NCBI GenBank assembly: GCA_947588645.1
Contig: CANPYO010000001.1
Coordinates: forward strand, 23,571 to 87,570
Direction: 5' to 3'
Length of the DNA: 64,000 bases
Source: an uncultured Akkermansia sp.
Lineage (GTDB): Bacteria; Verrucomicrobiota; Verrucomicrobiia; Verrucomicrobiales; Akkermansiaceae
Notes under the pieces: generated by a model
What the model saw: the letters and a program-made list of their open reading frames with translations, nothing else
The model's database searches: none
What the model was told of the DNA's origin: nothing
Made by a program: the position numbers and the translations under genes
Shown: piece after piece, positions 1 to 15,000 of the stretch
Position numbering within the stretch: position 1 is the stretch's first letter
Layout: each line of letters starts with the position of its first letter

Positions 1-2
1 GC

Positions 3-3000
3 CGTGTCCCTCGCACGGTATCGACCGGCACCGCCTTGCTGGGCGTCTTTACCATGCTTTGGGGCGCAGCCTCCCACGCGGCTACTCAGCAGGATCAGGA
101 CTCGCCCTTGTCGGAGGACGAGGAAGTTCTCCTTTTGGATGAACCGGACGAGCTCACCTTCGATGCTCCCAACCTGTTGAGTGAGGATGATGAGTATGGC
201 TTGCAGAGATTCCTCGCCGCCAACAACGAGGAAAACGTCATGACGATCTCTCGAGGTGATTCGGGGATTATGCCGGTTGCAGCGCCAGACGGAGCTTTTG
301 AGGTAAATGCTCATGACAGAGGGGCCGGCTCATTGACAGATGCGTACAGCAATCACAACCAGGCGGGAACGACTTGGAATATTAACTTGAAGTCCGGAAT
401 CAACTACTTCCCCTCCACCGCCGATCCGATCCTGGCCAATATTTACTTAAGCCAAACCTTGACGATTAACCAGGGATCTTCTAGGACTACTGTGACATTC
501 CAAGGTGCAATTACAGGGGAAAATGGCGCCAACTTGGTGTACGCCTGGGCGGGGGGAGCAAGTGTCGGCTGGAAATTCATGGCTAGTACTCTCGATGATT
601 TCCGTGGTAATATTTCCACTTCAGGTAGGGAAAATGATACTGACGCCGCCCACACATTCACATGTACGATTGAGGGGAGATCGAATACGGGGGCAATCAC
701 ACTGAATGGCAGGCAAGATGTTTTGGCGCTGAACAACGCCACCATGCGGAACTCTGCCATCAATGTGACTACTCTGAACGTGGCAAATAAAGATGCCTCA
801 ACGACCACTGCTACGACATTTGATGTCGAAAATGTTACCGTGACGGGTACGCTGACTACCGCGCCCGGGAGCACAGCGCAGTTCGATTCGGGTAACATTG
901 TGCTTGCCACTGTCACCAATAACGGGACATTGAGCTTGGGAAACACTGCCTCTGCGATATTAAACGGTGTGATGTCTGGCAGTGGCTCCCTGACGATAGG
1001 AGGTACGGCATCTTTGACTGTGAGCGCCAATAACAATGTTGATGTCAATAGCCTGACCATGAGCGGCGGCACACTGACGTCGAATGGGACGGGACAGGTG
1101 AACGTCAACGGTGTCCTGACCATGAGCGGCGGGAGTATAACGGTGGGTAATCGTCTTTTTTTGAAGGATAACGGTAATACACATTACATCCGAGGGGGAG
1201 CAAGCGTGACCGCGGCAGAGATGACCAACGGTCAAGGTCATGTGGGGAATTTGGTGATTGGCGGACAGGTAAACGGGGTTGGAGATGTGACTAATGGCAA
1301 GCTCACGGTGGGGAGTGGAGCTTCGACGGTGACGGCTGACCTCCTGAAGGCGCGTACTCTCTGGATCAGTAACGCCCAAACTGTAAGTAATGCGGATAAT
1401 CGCTCCGTGGTGATCGTTTATGGTGGAGTAAACCTCTACACTAAGTTTGATCGTAGCACGTTAACGGCAACAGGTCTGTCCGGAGATGTGTGTGTCCTGG
1501 TCGATGGTGCGAGTGACTTGATTGTGAAGGGGGCCATGCACGGAAATAACAACGCTCTCCTCGAGAGTGTGTATGTGAGAAATAACGCGACGATGACCGT
1601 GGAAGGGATGCTCTCCATCCAGAATGACAATAAGTTAGACATCAATGCTGGCACCGTGACCCTGAATGGCGGTTTGACGGCGAATTCTGTGGCTTTGACG
1701 CAGGGGAGTCTGACGGCGGGCGGGACAAAGGTGACCGGTACCTTCACCATGGGAGGTGGTGTCACAGCGCAAGCAGCGGTTGACGGGCTGAGTGCTGGTT
1801 CTCTGGAGACGCTGGAGAACGGAAAAAGTCTGACCTTGGTGAGTGGGGCGTTGACAATAACGGACGCCGTGAATATATCGGGGGGAGAACTGCGTCTGAG
1901 TGGAGGAGCTGTGAGTGTGGCGAACGGGATTGACGCAAGCGGGGGCAAGCTGGTGCTGGGCAGTGTGAGGGTGGCAGAGGATCTGAAGATCACGCTGAGA
2001 GACAGCGCCGTCCTTGAGGTGGCAGATGGTGCAGAACCGGGGATTGATGGAATTTCACGGATAACGCTGGGTATCGAGGTGGCGGATGACGCCTCGTCGG
2101 GTGGCAAGCTGAAGCTCACGAAGGCCGCCATGGACACGTTGCTTAAGTGGAAAGGACAGATCAACTTCAGCATCACGGGAGCGCCGATCGGCGCCATTTG
2201 GGATTACGAGCTCTTCGACGACACGACGGGTTGGTCGAGTGCCGATACCGAGGCTGCCGAGTCTTTCCTGAAGGAGTTCCTGGGAAAGGACATCCTGGAG
2301 GGACGAGGAGGCATCACAGTGGATTCCTCAGGCAATGTGCACTACGCCTTGGCCGGAGACCTCACGTGGACCGGTCAAGACGGTGAGACGGGCAGTGTGT
2401 GGGATGAGACTGCCAAGAATTGGGAGAAGGAAGGTAAAGAGGCTCAGGTGTTCGAAGACAAAGATTCTGTCACATTCGGCACCGCTGGAAGCGGGCACAG
2501 TGATATCATCGTATCCGGTGAACTGACTGCCGGGGATATCCGCGTGGAGGGCGAAAGCATTTACAGCTTCACCGGAGAGGAGGGAGATGATTCGATAAAC
2601 GCTGTCGGGAATTTGTACGTGAGAGATGGCTCGTCGGCAACCTTTAGTAATTTAAAGTCGTTCAGCGTGGCGGGCGGCACGCTGCAGGGTACTCTTAGGC
2701 TTGAAAACACGGGGACAGAGAACAGCCTGGGCAGCATGATCGTGAAATCTGGCGGCGGGATCACCATTGTCGGCGAAACGGCGAGAACCACTCTGACGAG
2801 TCTTGATATCGAGGGCGGCTCGCTGACCTCCTTCGGCGCGGGGCAGGACGGCTCCAAGAGCGTCGGCGGCGCGATCACCGTAAATGGGGCGATGACCGTA
2901 AGCAACGTCGACGGTAGCGGTGGTCAGGTAGACGTGACGGGCGACTTGTCGGCATCCTCCTTGGTCGTGAGCGGGACCGGGGTGAGTGTGATCGTGTCCG

Positions 3001-6000
3001 GAACCATGGGGGTAGGCAATTCGGATACGAATGACCCTCTCCTGAGGATCGACCAGGGTGGTAGCGTAACGGCCGGCTCCTTGAAAGGGTTTGGGGGGAA
3101 TGGTTACGCCGGGCGCATTTTGGTGGGTGGAAACGGCATCGGCACGCTGACCGTGGGCAGCGAAGGAAAAAAGGGCGTGCTTGTGCTTGAGGCGCGCGGG
3201 CTGAGCGTGCAGGGAGGAAACTCGAGTGTGACGGTTCATGGCGACGCTTCTCTCTATGGAAGTTACGATAACGATCACGCCCTTCTTGTCACGGGTGCAA
3301 CAGTGGATATCAGGGGAACCCTGCGTGCTCCCAACTCAGCTGATGATCCCAGCAGCGCCGTGAGAGTGGAGATCGGAGGAAATTTGAGCATCGGGAAAGG
3401 GGCGTGGGTGCAGGGTAGCCTCGAGGTGCTGAGCAACTCCAATGTCAAAGTTGATCAGCGTCTCAGTTTGGAGGATAGCAATGACCCAGTATTGATCGTG
3501 ACGGGCGGCAGCAGCGTGACGGCAGGATCTATTTGGGGGTGGACTGATACCGGGGTCGCCGGACGCCTGACCGTGGGAGATGCGGTGTCCGCCGGTACCC
3601 TCACCGTCGGCGTCGAGGGGTATTCCGTGGAAGAGGAGGTACTGAAGGCGAAATCGCTCTACGTGCAGCATGCAAATTCCAATGTTACCATCAACGGGGA
3701 TGTGAAACTGACCGGCACGACGGAAGACAATAACAATGCGTTGAAGCTCGAAGGCAGCAGCTCCATGACTGTTCACGGGGGGGTGCATGGAGCTGGTGGC
3801 GACCCCATGAGTGGCGGCGTTTCGCTCAACAACGGATCCCATCTTACGGTTGATGGCGACGTTGCAAGCGGTGGCAACGTCTCTCTCGGCGGTGAATCTT
3901 CTTCTTCGCTCACGGTCGATGGCAGCGTTAAAAGTGACGCCCTCCAAATTACAAATGGTACGGCGACCTTGAAGGGCGGATTGACGGCGAATTCGGTCAG
4001 CTTGAGTAATGGGAGTTTGCAGCTGGGAGGAGAGGTGAACGTTTCCGGCGCCTTCACGGTGTCCGGCGGCACGCTCACCTTGGGCGTTGGAACAGGGGCT
4101 GAACACCCTCTCACCTCGTTGACCGCGGGCGAGAGGATCAGCTTGGTAGGCGGCACTTTGGATCTGAGTGTGGCGAGTGTGGAAGAGCTGGGCGTGATCG
4201 ATTTCGGGTGGTTCAACCACGTGGATGTAGGACAACATTACAATAACCAAAATATTCGGCCCTTGCTCAAGGTTGATACTGATAACTTGTGGAAGCTGGC
4301 TCATTTGAAATCCAACACCGTCCTGGATCTGGAGGGCTGGAACGGAAGCACAGGATTGCATCTGGTGGACCGCGACGATGTATCCAAGCTGAAAAACGGG
4401 GACTCTTTGAATTCTTATTTTGATGCGTTCCTCCACGAGCACCTGCGCAGTCGGGGCCGTGATCAGCGGTACAGTTTGGACACAGACGGCATGCTGACGA
4501 TTGTTGGTGAGGTGACCGAACTGACTTGGGACGGAAGCGCAGGGGACGCTTGGCGCGCCCAAACAGAGGACAGTTCCGACAACATGTGGAATATGGGGGG
4601 GGAGAGCGGCCTCACGGACACTTACTTCCGGAACGGGGAAAAGGTGATTTTCACGACCGAGGGCAAAGAGTATGAAGACGTGTCCACGACTGTGGCGATC
4701 GACGGCATTGTGCGACCCGACAGCCTCCAATTCGTTTCCGGAACTTGGACGATCACCAAGGCGCAGGCAGAGGAAGGCGAGGAGGAAAAGACGGCCGTGG
4801 TCGTTTCTTACGGTCAGTTGAAGCTGAAACAAGGCACGGATGTCACGTTCAAAGACGTGGACTCCTTGACGGTACTCGGCGCAACCATCGAAGGTCATCT
4901 GACGCTGGACTTTGAGGGGACGAGAAGAGTCGACACGGTCAACGTCAGCGCTTTGGGCCGCTTGACCATTAAGACGGGTGATGTGAGCGTGTGGGAAGGC
5001 TCTACGGTCATTCACGGCAGTGGCGCTGTGATATTGGATGCCGCCGATCAGGTCGTAACAGTCAATGGAGACAACAATCTCTTTGCCGTACTCCTCGCCG
5101 GGGGGGATGCCACAGTGCAGCGTGATAGAACCCACGAAGGCATCGGGAGCTTTGTGGTGGCGTCAGGCACGACGCTTCAGCTCGCAGCCAACGCTGCCAC
5201 GATCGGCAAGGGGTTGAGCTTGGCGCGTCAGTTGGTCGTGCAAGGTGGCGCCTCCATTCAAGTCGACGCTTCAGTGTTCGACTATGGAAGCAGCCCGTCG
5301 GTGATGCATTACAACGAACGCGGTACGCTGGTTCTTGCGGGGGACGGGATTGAAGGGGAAGAGGCAACGGGAGCCCTGAAAGTTACCGCCGAAGAATATA
5401 TAAAGTGGGCGGTGGAGTTGGCGGACGATGCGTCCATCTATCTGAATGGTGTTACACTGCATTTTGGCGGCGCCGGAGCGTACGCCGGCGCATTTCATGG
5501 AAATGGTAAGAGACTCACGGTAAAGGGCGGATCGAGTTCCGTTCTGCAGATTGGAGAAAACTTCAGGATGGTTAATGAGGTCGATGAGCATGGAGGCGGT
5601 ACGATCGAAATGACCGCGGGAACAAGGCTTCAGCTGGCTGAAGATACGTTGGACATGTCGGCCTATGCGATCGTTCTTAACGGGGGATCGCTTGATGTGC
5701 AAAGGACTGCGCAAATTAAGTCCCTGAGCGGAAATGGAGGAGTAAGCTATGCCAATACAAACCAGGTGTTGGAGATTGTCGGCTGGGCTGAAGAGGCGTA
5801 TACCGGGAGTCTTGCTCCCGGGGGTCTCGCGACAGTCAAGATCGCCGGAGGGGCGCGCTTCCTGCTGGGAGATGGCGCAGCGGTTGGTAACAAGGTGGAG
5901 GTTTACGGCACACTCTCTACGGATGATGCGGCGGAGGCTACGGAGAGTGGGGAGCCGGCCTCGCTCGCGGCAAGCGTGAGTAACCTCAATATCGCCGCGG

Positions 6001-9000
6001 GCAGTGCAGTTGGTCTTGGGAAGAACTCGACCCTGACGGTTAGCAGCAACTTGGCGGGGCTCGGTGGGGGATTCGGGTCCATTGAAGGAAAAGAAGGGAG
6101 CATGCTGGTGCTGCGACAGGGGGGTACCGGTGGCACGTTCGGAGGCTGGGTGAGCAGCAGTTTCACGTATGCGGGGGGGGGGCAGTATACGCTGAGCGGC
6201 GGCTTCACGGGACCTGAGTTGGTGGTGAACAGCAACGGCACGCTGAATCTCACCGGTGCGACGAGCAGAGAGGAGGGCGAAGCGAGGACTGTCCTCGATC
6301 TGAGAAATACTGATGTCGACGTGGCAGCCGGCGCGACCTTGGTGTTGGGAGGCGGATCCAACAACAAAGTGAACCGTGTGTACGTGACGACGACGAAAGA
6401 GGTCGAGGGCGGAGAGCAACAGCAGCTGACCTTGAATGGTACGCTGACGCTTCGGGGGACGTTGCTCAACCAGGTGGAAGGGGATCTCACATTGGGAGCG
6501 GGTGCGACGCTCAACTATGACAACGGTGGGGCGGGCAGGAATGCTCTCACCGGCGTGTTGACCCTGGATGGCGGTACATTGACCTGGCAAAGGAAGTTGG
6601 AGGTCGAAGGATTGGAGAGGGGCACGAGCGGGATGCTGAATGGGGCTGATTCTCCGGAGTTTCTGATCACCGGCAACGTGGGCAGGCACGTGTACGACGG
6701 AGTTCTGGGAAACATTGCCGTGACGATGAAGGGCTCGGCGACGCAGGCGTTCTCCGGATCAAGTTACACGAACGCGTTTATCGTGGAGGACGGAACAATT
6801 GAATTCTCCGGTGCCGTCGACCTGAGCGGAGCGACGCTCACGCTGAAAAACGGCGTCTTTAGCTTCACCGGCGGGTCTGGCATCGTCGATACGCTCACAA
6901 CAGGTGATGGGGGGGATAAGCGAGCCTTGGTGCTGGGTGGCGGCGAGCTGTCGGTGGCGAAGCTGGACGGCAGTTTGACGAGTCTCACGCTGGAAGGGGG
7001 CAGCCGTTTGGACCTCGGCGACGGTAACGCGCCGACTGAGCCGGTGCTTTACGACTTGGGGACGGTGATCTTGGGGGGCAACGCAACCTTGGGGGGACTG
7101 AGACTTGTGGCGGGAGAGGGAGATTTGCCGGAACCTTTGCCGGAACCGACGCAGCTGCATTTCACCGGGTTTGACTACTCTCGAGGAGGGAACCTGACCA
7201 TCGAGTTGTCGGGAGATGATTTGGGGACGATTGCCCGGAACCGTACGGGTTATCAGCTCTTCCAGATTCGGGAGGGGGATCTCCTCACGGATAAGTGGTG
7301 TGATGGCATCAACATCGAGGTGAAGGATAACTCGGCTGGTTGGAATTGCCGCGTGGATTCCAGCGGGTACCTCTGGATTTTGGATTCGACCAATGCCCTC
7401 ACTTTCGACGGCTTCGAGTACATTGAGGAAGAAGATCGCAAACAACCATTGGACTCCATGACGTGGATTTCGAATGATCCGGATCTCGAGTGGCAGGTCG
7501 GCCGTGGGGAGGGGCAGGCTCCTGTGTGGAGCACGTGGCGCGACAACAGCGGCGGGCAGAACGTGATCCTGACGCTTGCCGAGGAGTGGGCCGGGGAGGT
7601 CGAACAACCCAAGATGGAGATGGAAGTGTCTCTGGTGGGTGGAGTCAGCGTGCACGATATGAAGGTGGAGGGCGCGACCTTCACGTTCACGCACGAGTCG
7701 GACGTGGAGGGCAGTCTGAGCGTCACTGGCAACCTCTCAATTGCGGGTAATGGCGGCGTGGTGGTGAAGGGTTCGACCGTCACTGTGGACGGCGAGCTGA
7801 CCGGAGTCATAGATGAGGACGGCGAGCTGAGAGCGGGAAGTATGATCGTGGGCGCCGGAGGCCGCTTGGAGACGACCGTTGATGAAAACTACACGTCCAG
7901 GATCCTGCTGGAGGATACCGGCACGTTGCAGGCAAAAGGTCAGGCGAAGGTGAAGGTGACCGGTGTGGAAAATCGCATTGAGACTTTCTCGGGAGACGGT
8001 AACGAACTTCACCTGGATCTGGTCGTTGATATTGCCACTGGTGCTGCTTCAGGGGATGGGTGGACTCCTGTGAATCAGGATACTTCGGCTTCCGGTAATC
8101 TCTATCTCGACAGCGTCAGCGTGAATAAAGGGACGTTGAAACTCGTGGACGTACCGGAGGCCATTCATGTGGGAAATTTGACGGTAGGGAATAATGATCC
8201 GGATCACCTTGACAGCATAGCCAACATGTCGGGAGTCGCGGTGGATGGACTCGTGACGGTGAACGCGGACGGGCAACTCGCGCTGGGGACGACGAAGGAG
8301 ACGACGTTGAGAGGCGGACTGACGGGCGTCGGCGCAATCAGCGGCGGTACGGATACGGCTCATGCCAAGCTCACCTTCGACGGCGCCTTGTCTGAGGCGC
8401 AGACCTTCGAGGGCTCCATCACTCGCGTGGATATCACGGTCATCGGCGATGCGAAGAATCAGACCTTGACGAAGCTGTCCGACAGCACTGTCACGGTGGA
8501 TCAGGGCGGCGCCATTACCTTGGGTGGCGATGGCGAAGACGATGTGGTGAATCTCGAAGGAGCGACGAATGTTTTCCAAGGAACGCTTGCATTCACGGGA
8601 TCGAACAACACGGTGGCGGGAGGGGAGTCCCTCACCATGGGCAGACAGGGAACCGATGAGACGGAGCCTGCGGTGGGAGTCATCGAGGTGCTCGAGGGCA
8701 GCTCTCTCACCATCACCGGCGGTCTGGGGTCGAAAACGGACAACGGCAGCATCACGGGAAGTGGTGTGCTGACGGTGGATACCACGGGAGCGACGAGCTC
8801 GGCTGTGACGTTCGGGCAAGGCATCAACGTGGTGAAGAAGGGCGCCGGGGAGCAGAGTTTCTCGGCGGATCTCGGTAGTGGGGGAACCCCGCATGAGGGC
8901 GCCATCACGGTGCAGCAGGGGACGCTGACCTTCGGCGGCGATGTGTTCCAGTCCGGGGACGTGACGCTGGCGCACGGGACGACGCTGCATTTCAGTAAGG

Positions 9001-12000
9001 TCAGTGCGGAGGGCGAGACGGCTCAGGTTCAGTTGGGAGCGATCAATGCCGCAGACGAGGTGCCGGAAAGTTACGAGGGCGCTATCGTCTTCGACGGCGA
9101 GAAGCTCACCCTGGGAGCCGGCAGGGAAAGCTTCCTGGGCAGTTTGGAGTTCACGCGCGATGGGGAGACCACCTGGGATTTGGCGGGTAACGTCACGCTG
9201 GGAGGGTTGACCGTGGAGGCGGCTGATCAATTGACCGTCGGAGGAGAGGGGCGCCTGACTCTGGACGGTGAATTGGATCTGGGCGACCAGGATCTTGTCG
9301 TGAATCTGGTTCCCGGTCTGGCCGTGACGCGGGGCGATGATTTCGGCTACAGAGAAGGAACCACGGGCAGGCTCATTCTGAACGGGGAGGGTCTCGGCAC
9401 GCCGGTGCACATGTCGCTGATCTTTGACAAGTCGTGGGAGGGAGAAGAGGTTGGCCTTGACGGCAACGTGTTCTACTACGACTTCGGTGCGGAGCATGTC
9501 GGTTACGGTGAGGATGCCAGGAATTTCAAGAGCGTCACGGTGAGAAGCGGGGCGCAGTTCTGGCTGAAGGAGACTTATGACCAGTCAGAGGTGGAGACGC
9601 AGGCCGGGGTACAGCTGGGGTCGGGTGAGGTGCACATCGCCGGCAAAGGGTTCACAAATGAGGACGGATCTTTCCAACCGAACGTCGTCGGGGAGGGCGA
9701 GGATGCATACCTTTCCTACGGCGCGCTGCGCTTGGATGATGGAACCTTGCTCATTGGCGGTTCCCTGGTGCTGGATGAGGATGCGGCGGTGCTCGTAAGC
9801 AGTGGCACGGGGACGATTGCCGCCGAGGCGGTGACAGGCAGCGCCCAAGGTGGTGAAGTTCTCACCAAGTACGGCGACGGCACGCTGGAGATCACCGGCT
9901 CGGTGTCGGGGCTGGGAGGTATCGCCACTGCGGATGCGGATTCTTCCTCTTCGAGTGACGGAACAACATCCGGCGGAACGTTGATCCTTTCCGGTTCTTT
10001 GGATGTGGGCGAGGGCTCCTTCACGTTCAACGCTGATGGACGCGGCGATGGCCCCAGCAGCAGTATTGTGGTGCAGGGCGGCTTGACCGGCAGCGCGAAT
10101 ATCACAAAGACGGGCTATGGAACCCTGGTGCTGGACGGCACGAAGCACGAACTCACGGCCACCGGCAGTCTGACGATCGACGAGTACAGTACGGTTGAAC
10201 TGATGGGAACCAACAATTTCTCGGGCGTGGTGGTAAATGGCGTTCTGAATTTGGCGGGTACCGACGTCGCCTTGAAGAAGCTCGATGGCGACAGCTCCGG
10301 CACGATCGGGTTGGGTGGTAGGACTCTGACCATCATCGGTACGGGCGGTACTTTCAGAGGGTGGATCAAGGAAGGACAGTTGACGATTGATAAAGGCGCT
10401 TCGCAAGAGCTCGTGGACGGCGATCCTGACAACTTCGATCAGGTGGATGTTGTGGACAACGGAACGCTGACGCTTTCCGCTCCGAAAACCACCATCAGGA
10501 GTCTGTCCGGCAGCGGAACGGTGACGGACGACAAGGCGGAGAGCAGAATCACCTTGATCATCCAAAAGCCTCAAGGAGAAAAGACTTTCGATGGCTCGCT
10601 GGAGGATGTCGGTAGCATAACCGTGAGGGGTGGCGTCCAGGGCTTCTCGAAAGCGTTTTCCGGCGCGTTCGCGAACGTGGAGAATGTCGTAGAGGATGGC
10701 GTGGAGAAAGTTGGCGTCCTCAAGCTCCTTGGTGCGGACAATACGCTGACCATCGGCTCTCTGGAGGGTACGCTGACCATCGGCGATGATGCGTATGAGG
10801 ATGCGAGTCTCACGCTGACCGACCAGACGACGACCTCCGGGACGATCAATGGCACGGGTGCGCTCACGCTGACAGGCATGGGCAGCATCGAAAGTTTGAT
10901 CGAGGGCTCGCTGGCGATCACGTCCTCCGGCACACAGAGCCTCACCAATGTGACCGCTGAGAGCATCGCGGTGGAGAGCGGCAGCATGACCGTAAGAGAA
11001 GGCATCACTGTGAATCGGATGAGCGTGTCCGGCGGCAGTGTCTTGACGCTGGAAAACAGTAATGTGAGAGCAAAGGACGAAAGCGCGGTGAACGGAGAGG
11101 AACCGCATCTCGATATCGAGGTGAGTGGAGCGGAATCGCGCCTCGCGTTTGCCTTTGGCGATCCCGACCTGGGCAGCGGGATAATAAATCTGACGCTCTC
11201 CAGCGGCGCTACGCTGGACATGAGCGAACTCACCGGCCGTGTGGATGGGCAGCATGGGCAGGAGATTCTCCTGAATACGCTCGGCGTGACTGACGGCGGC
11301 AACATGACCTGGGCGGACAGCGTGACCGGCAACCAGACGGTGTATGTGGGCACGATGAGCGCTACGGGTGACGTGAATCTCGGTTCGCTGGCGAGCGGGC
11401 AGGAATTGCATCTGGAGCATCTGTCCAACGTGACCGGTCACCTGACGGCCGATGTGAGCGGCGGGGGCGTGGTGTACCTGGGCGAAATCTTTGTGGCCGC
11501 CGGTGAGACGGGGGGCAGCGTGGCGGTAAGAGGCGGCGACCTGCATGTGCACGCCGTGGAAAATGGTGGTCACGGATCCGCTTTCCACAAATCCGGTTCC
11601 GGCGACTTCAACATCGGCAGCAAGGTGGTCTTTGAGAGGAGCACCGAGAATAACTATAACAAGCTGTTTGTGACCTTCTCCGGCGGTCTGACCTGGGGCG
11701 GGAAGAACGCGGGGACAGACGTGCTGGGCGCCGGCGAGCTGAGTTTTGACGGCGGGAATCTCGCGTTTGGTTACGATGAAGAAGACAGCTCCTTGTTGAA
11801 GATGGATCAGAGTTTGTTTACCTCCGATCTGACCTCCATCTACATCGATCTGAAGAAGATGAGGGTTGAGTCGTTGGAGGGGCGGGGCTTCAGGCTGGGC
11901 ATTGTCCTGAGCGCGAGTGAGTACACCGACGAAAAGGCTGCAGAATTGCTGGAATTGTTTGCCGGCAATGCCAGTGGTCAGATGGGGACGGATGACGAGG

Positions 12001-15000
12001 AGGGGGAGGAAGGTGAAGGCGGCGAGGAAGGAAAGGGTGGTTTGATCGATTTGGATGAAAATTACAGCTTCAGTGAGAAGTCTTTGAGTTGGGAGCTTGA
12101 CGCGGATGGCAACCACTACCTGACCCTGCACGCCAGCGGCATCGCACTGCTGGACGTGAAGTACTGGGATCAGCGCTGGGATGCTGCCAATTATTCCGCG
12201 CCGAACAGCGGCATATTGGAGAAGACCCGCTTCCACGACTTCGGTTCACTTTCCGGCAATACGGGTTCCTTCCTGGATAGCACGCTCGCGTTGGCTGACA
12301 CTCCCTTGTTGAAGGATGGTGGTCATAATGACGCAAATGAGTCTCGCACGGTTGTATGGGTGGACAGCGGAGCGGATGTGTGGAACGGTTCAGGCGTGAA
12401 CACGACCCGGGCGACCATTGTTGGCGGAAGTGTCCATAAGACGGATGAATCGGTGTCGATTGTCGGCGTGGTGGACAGCTTCGACAGCTACATTTGGTAC
12501 AACCCGGTGCAACCGGCGGACACGGATCCGGCAGATGACGCGGCGGCAGATGAGGAGTCTCCGATGCCTCCTTCGGATACCACGGCGCACGTGCACATGC
12601 TGGTGGGCGGGTCGGTCTGCACTTGGCTGAGCCCATCGGAGGACGAGCGCGGCGGCTTCAAAGGAATAAGCCACATCCAGATGGAGAATGGCGCGGTGGA
12701 TTACATCGTGGGCGGTAACCACGTGAACAACAGCGCCTTCACCTTTGACGGCGACAGCTACATCTCCGTCTTCGACGGCAGCGTGCTCGGCTCGGTGGTG
12801 GGCGGCAGCACGCTCACCGAGGGCAGTGCGAGCGGGGCAAACGGGTACGCCTTCTCCGGCGATTCCCACGTCAACATCTACGCCGTGCTGAGCAATGCGA
12901 AGGACGCGGAAGGCAAGGATCTCGTGCCGACAATCTCCTCCGCCGTCTCGACTTCAGAGAGTACACAGGCTGCGGAAGGTACGGCCTTTACCGCGGTGGT
13001 GGGCGGCAATGCGTGGATCGGCTTCGCTACGGCTGAGGGCGCTCAGGACGCCGTGACGACCTTCAACGGCAATTCCCACGTCCTTGTTGACCTGGTGGAT
13101 TCCCAGTATCAGCTGAATGGCGGGGATGCTCCGACGGAAAAACCGGCTCCGGATGCGGAAGGTTCCTTCGACAAGGCCATCGTGGGCGGCAACTACACGG
13201 CCTTCCGGAAGGATGAGAATGGAGCCCGCTCGAGCTCCACGCAGTTCCTCGGCAACACGGACATCTCCATCACCGCCAACGAGAATCACACCTTTACCGC
13301 GGGCATCAACGGCGCAAGCCGCAGTGCGCGCGCCGGCGAGGGAATCACTCTCTTCGGCATTGCCGATCTCGCGCCCGAGAAGCCAGAGTTGCGCTCCTCC
13401 ACGAACATCACCATCGATGGCGGTACGTACCGGGAGGCCATCGCGGGCGGCTTCTGGTTCGAAGAGAGCGCCACGGGCGACCATGCGGCCGAGTTCTACG
13501 GCGACACGCACGTCACTTTGAATGCGGGCAACTTCTCCCGCGTCGTGGGCGGCAACTACAACCTGGCCGGTGGCGCCGGCGCCTCGGAAACGACGATGGG
13601 CGACACCCACGTCTCTGTCGCGGGCGGAACCATCGCGGGCGGCTTGCTGGTCGGCGGCGATTTCTACAAAGACGATAACGGTCAGAGCAATGTCCGCACG
13701 GGCAACACGAATGTCGAGATTTCTGGCGGTGCGTTTACGGACACTTCCATCGTGGGCGGCGACTACGCTGACTTCTCCGGCACAACGACCGGCAACGCGA
13801 GCATTCAAGGCAATGCCAACCTGATCATCGGATCGCCCGATGCGGACAACGCCGCCATCACGATCAAGGGTAAGCTGGTCGGCGGCAGCATGGTTCTTGA
13901 CGATGGAAGCGGAGCCCATACGGTGGATGTGCAGAGCAGCACGATCACCGTGAACAGCGGAACTATCGAGGGCGTGGTGATCGGCGGCAGCTACCAGAGC
14001 GACCACAGAGCGGGTGAGTCGCCTGCCATGAACACGCTGAGCAGCGAGAGCATCGTCGTCAACCTCGACGGCGGCGTCATCACCGGCAACGTGTACGGCG
14101 GCCATTACAGCGAGGTGGCGGACCACGCGGACGCGCTGGAGCTGGGCACGGTGGAGATCAATGTGAACGGCAGTGAGGTGACCGGCAATATCGTGGGCGG
14201 CAATTACCTCGCGGCGGTGAAGGATTCGGAAGCTGCGCCGGGGGGTGCGGTGACCATCAATCTGAACTCCGGCAGCGTGAGCGGGGATGTGTACGGTGCG
14301 GGTCACCATGCAGCCGCCTCCCTCAGCGGTGAGGAGGCTGCGCTCAACGCGAGCGTGGCGGAAGTGGTCGTCAATCTGAGTTCGGACTTCGTGTTCGCGA
14401 GCACTCCGGAGACCGAGTCCCATCGCCTGAGCGGCGGCTTCCTCAAGGCCTCCGGTAACGAGAAGCTCGATGCCTCCTCGGTGGATCACGCCGTGCTCAA
14501 GTTGACATCCGGAGGGGTGTACACGAATCTGACCGAGGTGACCCTGCAGGACTTCGATGAGGTCGTGCTGGGCTCGACGGCTGCCGTGTCTGACTTCTCC
14601 TTGACGCAGGACGCAAAGGGCGTGGGAACCTCGTACCGGGACTACGACGCGGACGGCATGAAGGTTCGCACGGTGGATGCTCTGCTCGTGCGCCGCGATG
14701 AAAATGCGCAGGACACTGCCCGCTTCACCGTGAACGGCAATCTGGATATGACGGGCGCTGCCACGCGGGCGCTGGATGTGAGCGGGGCCGAGATGCGTGT
14801 GGGCGCTGTGAGCGGATTGCAGACCCTGCTGGTGCATGACGGTCGCATGACGGTGGATTCCGAGCTGAAGATGGTGGACGGGCTGCACATCGACTTGGAG
14901 AACGGCTTCAGCAGCAGCTACGGCAAGGATGAGAGCCGCGCCTTCCTCCGGGCGGGCAGCATCGATATGAGCCAGTTCTCCGCCGACAGGAAGGTGAAGC

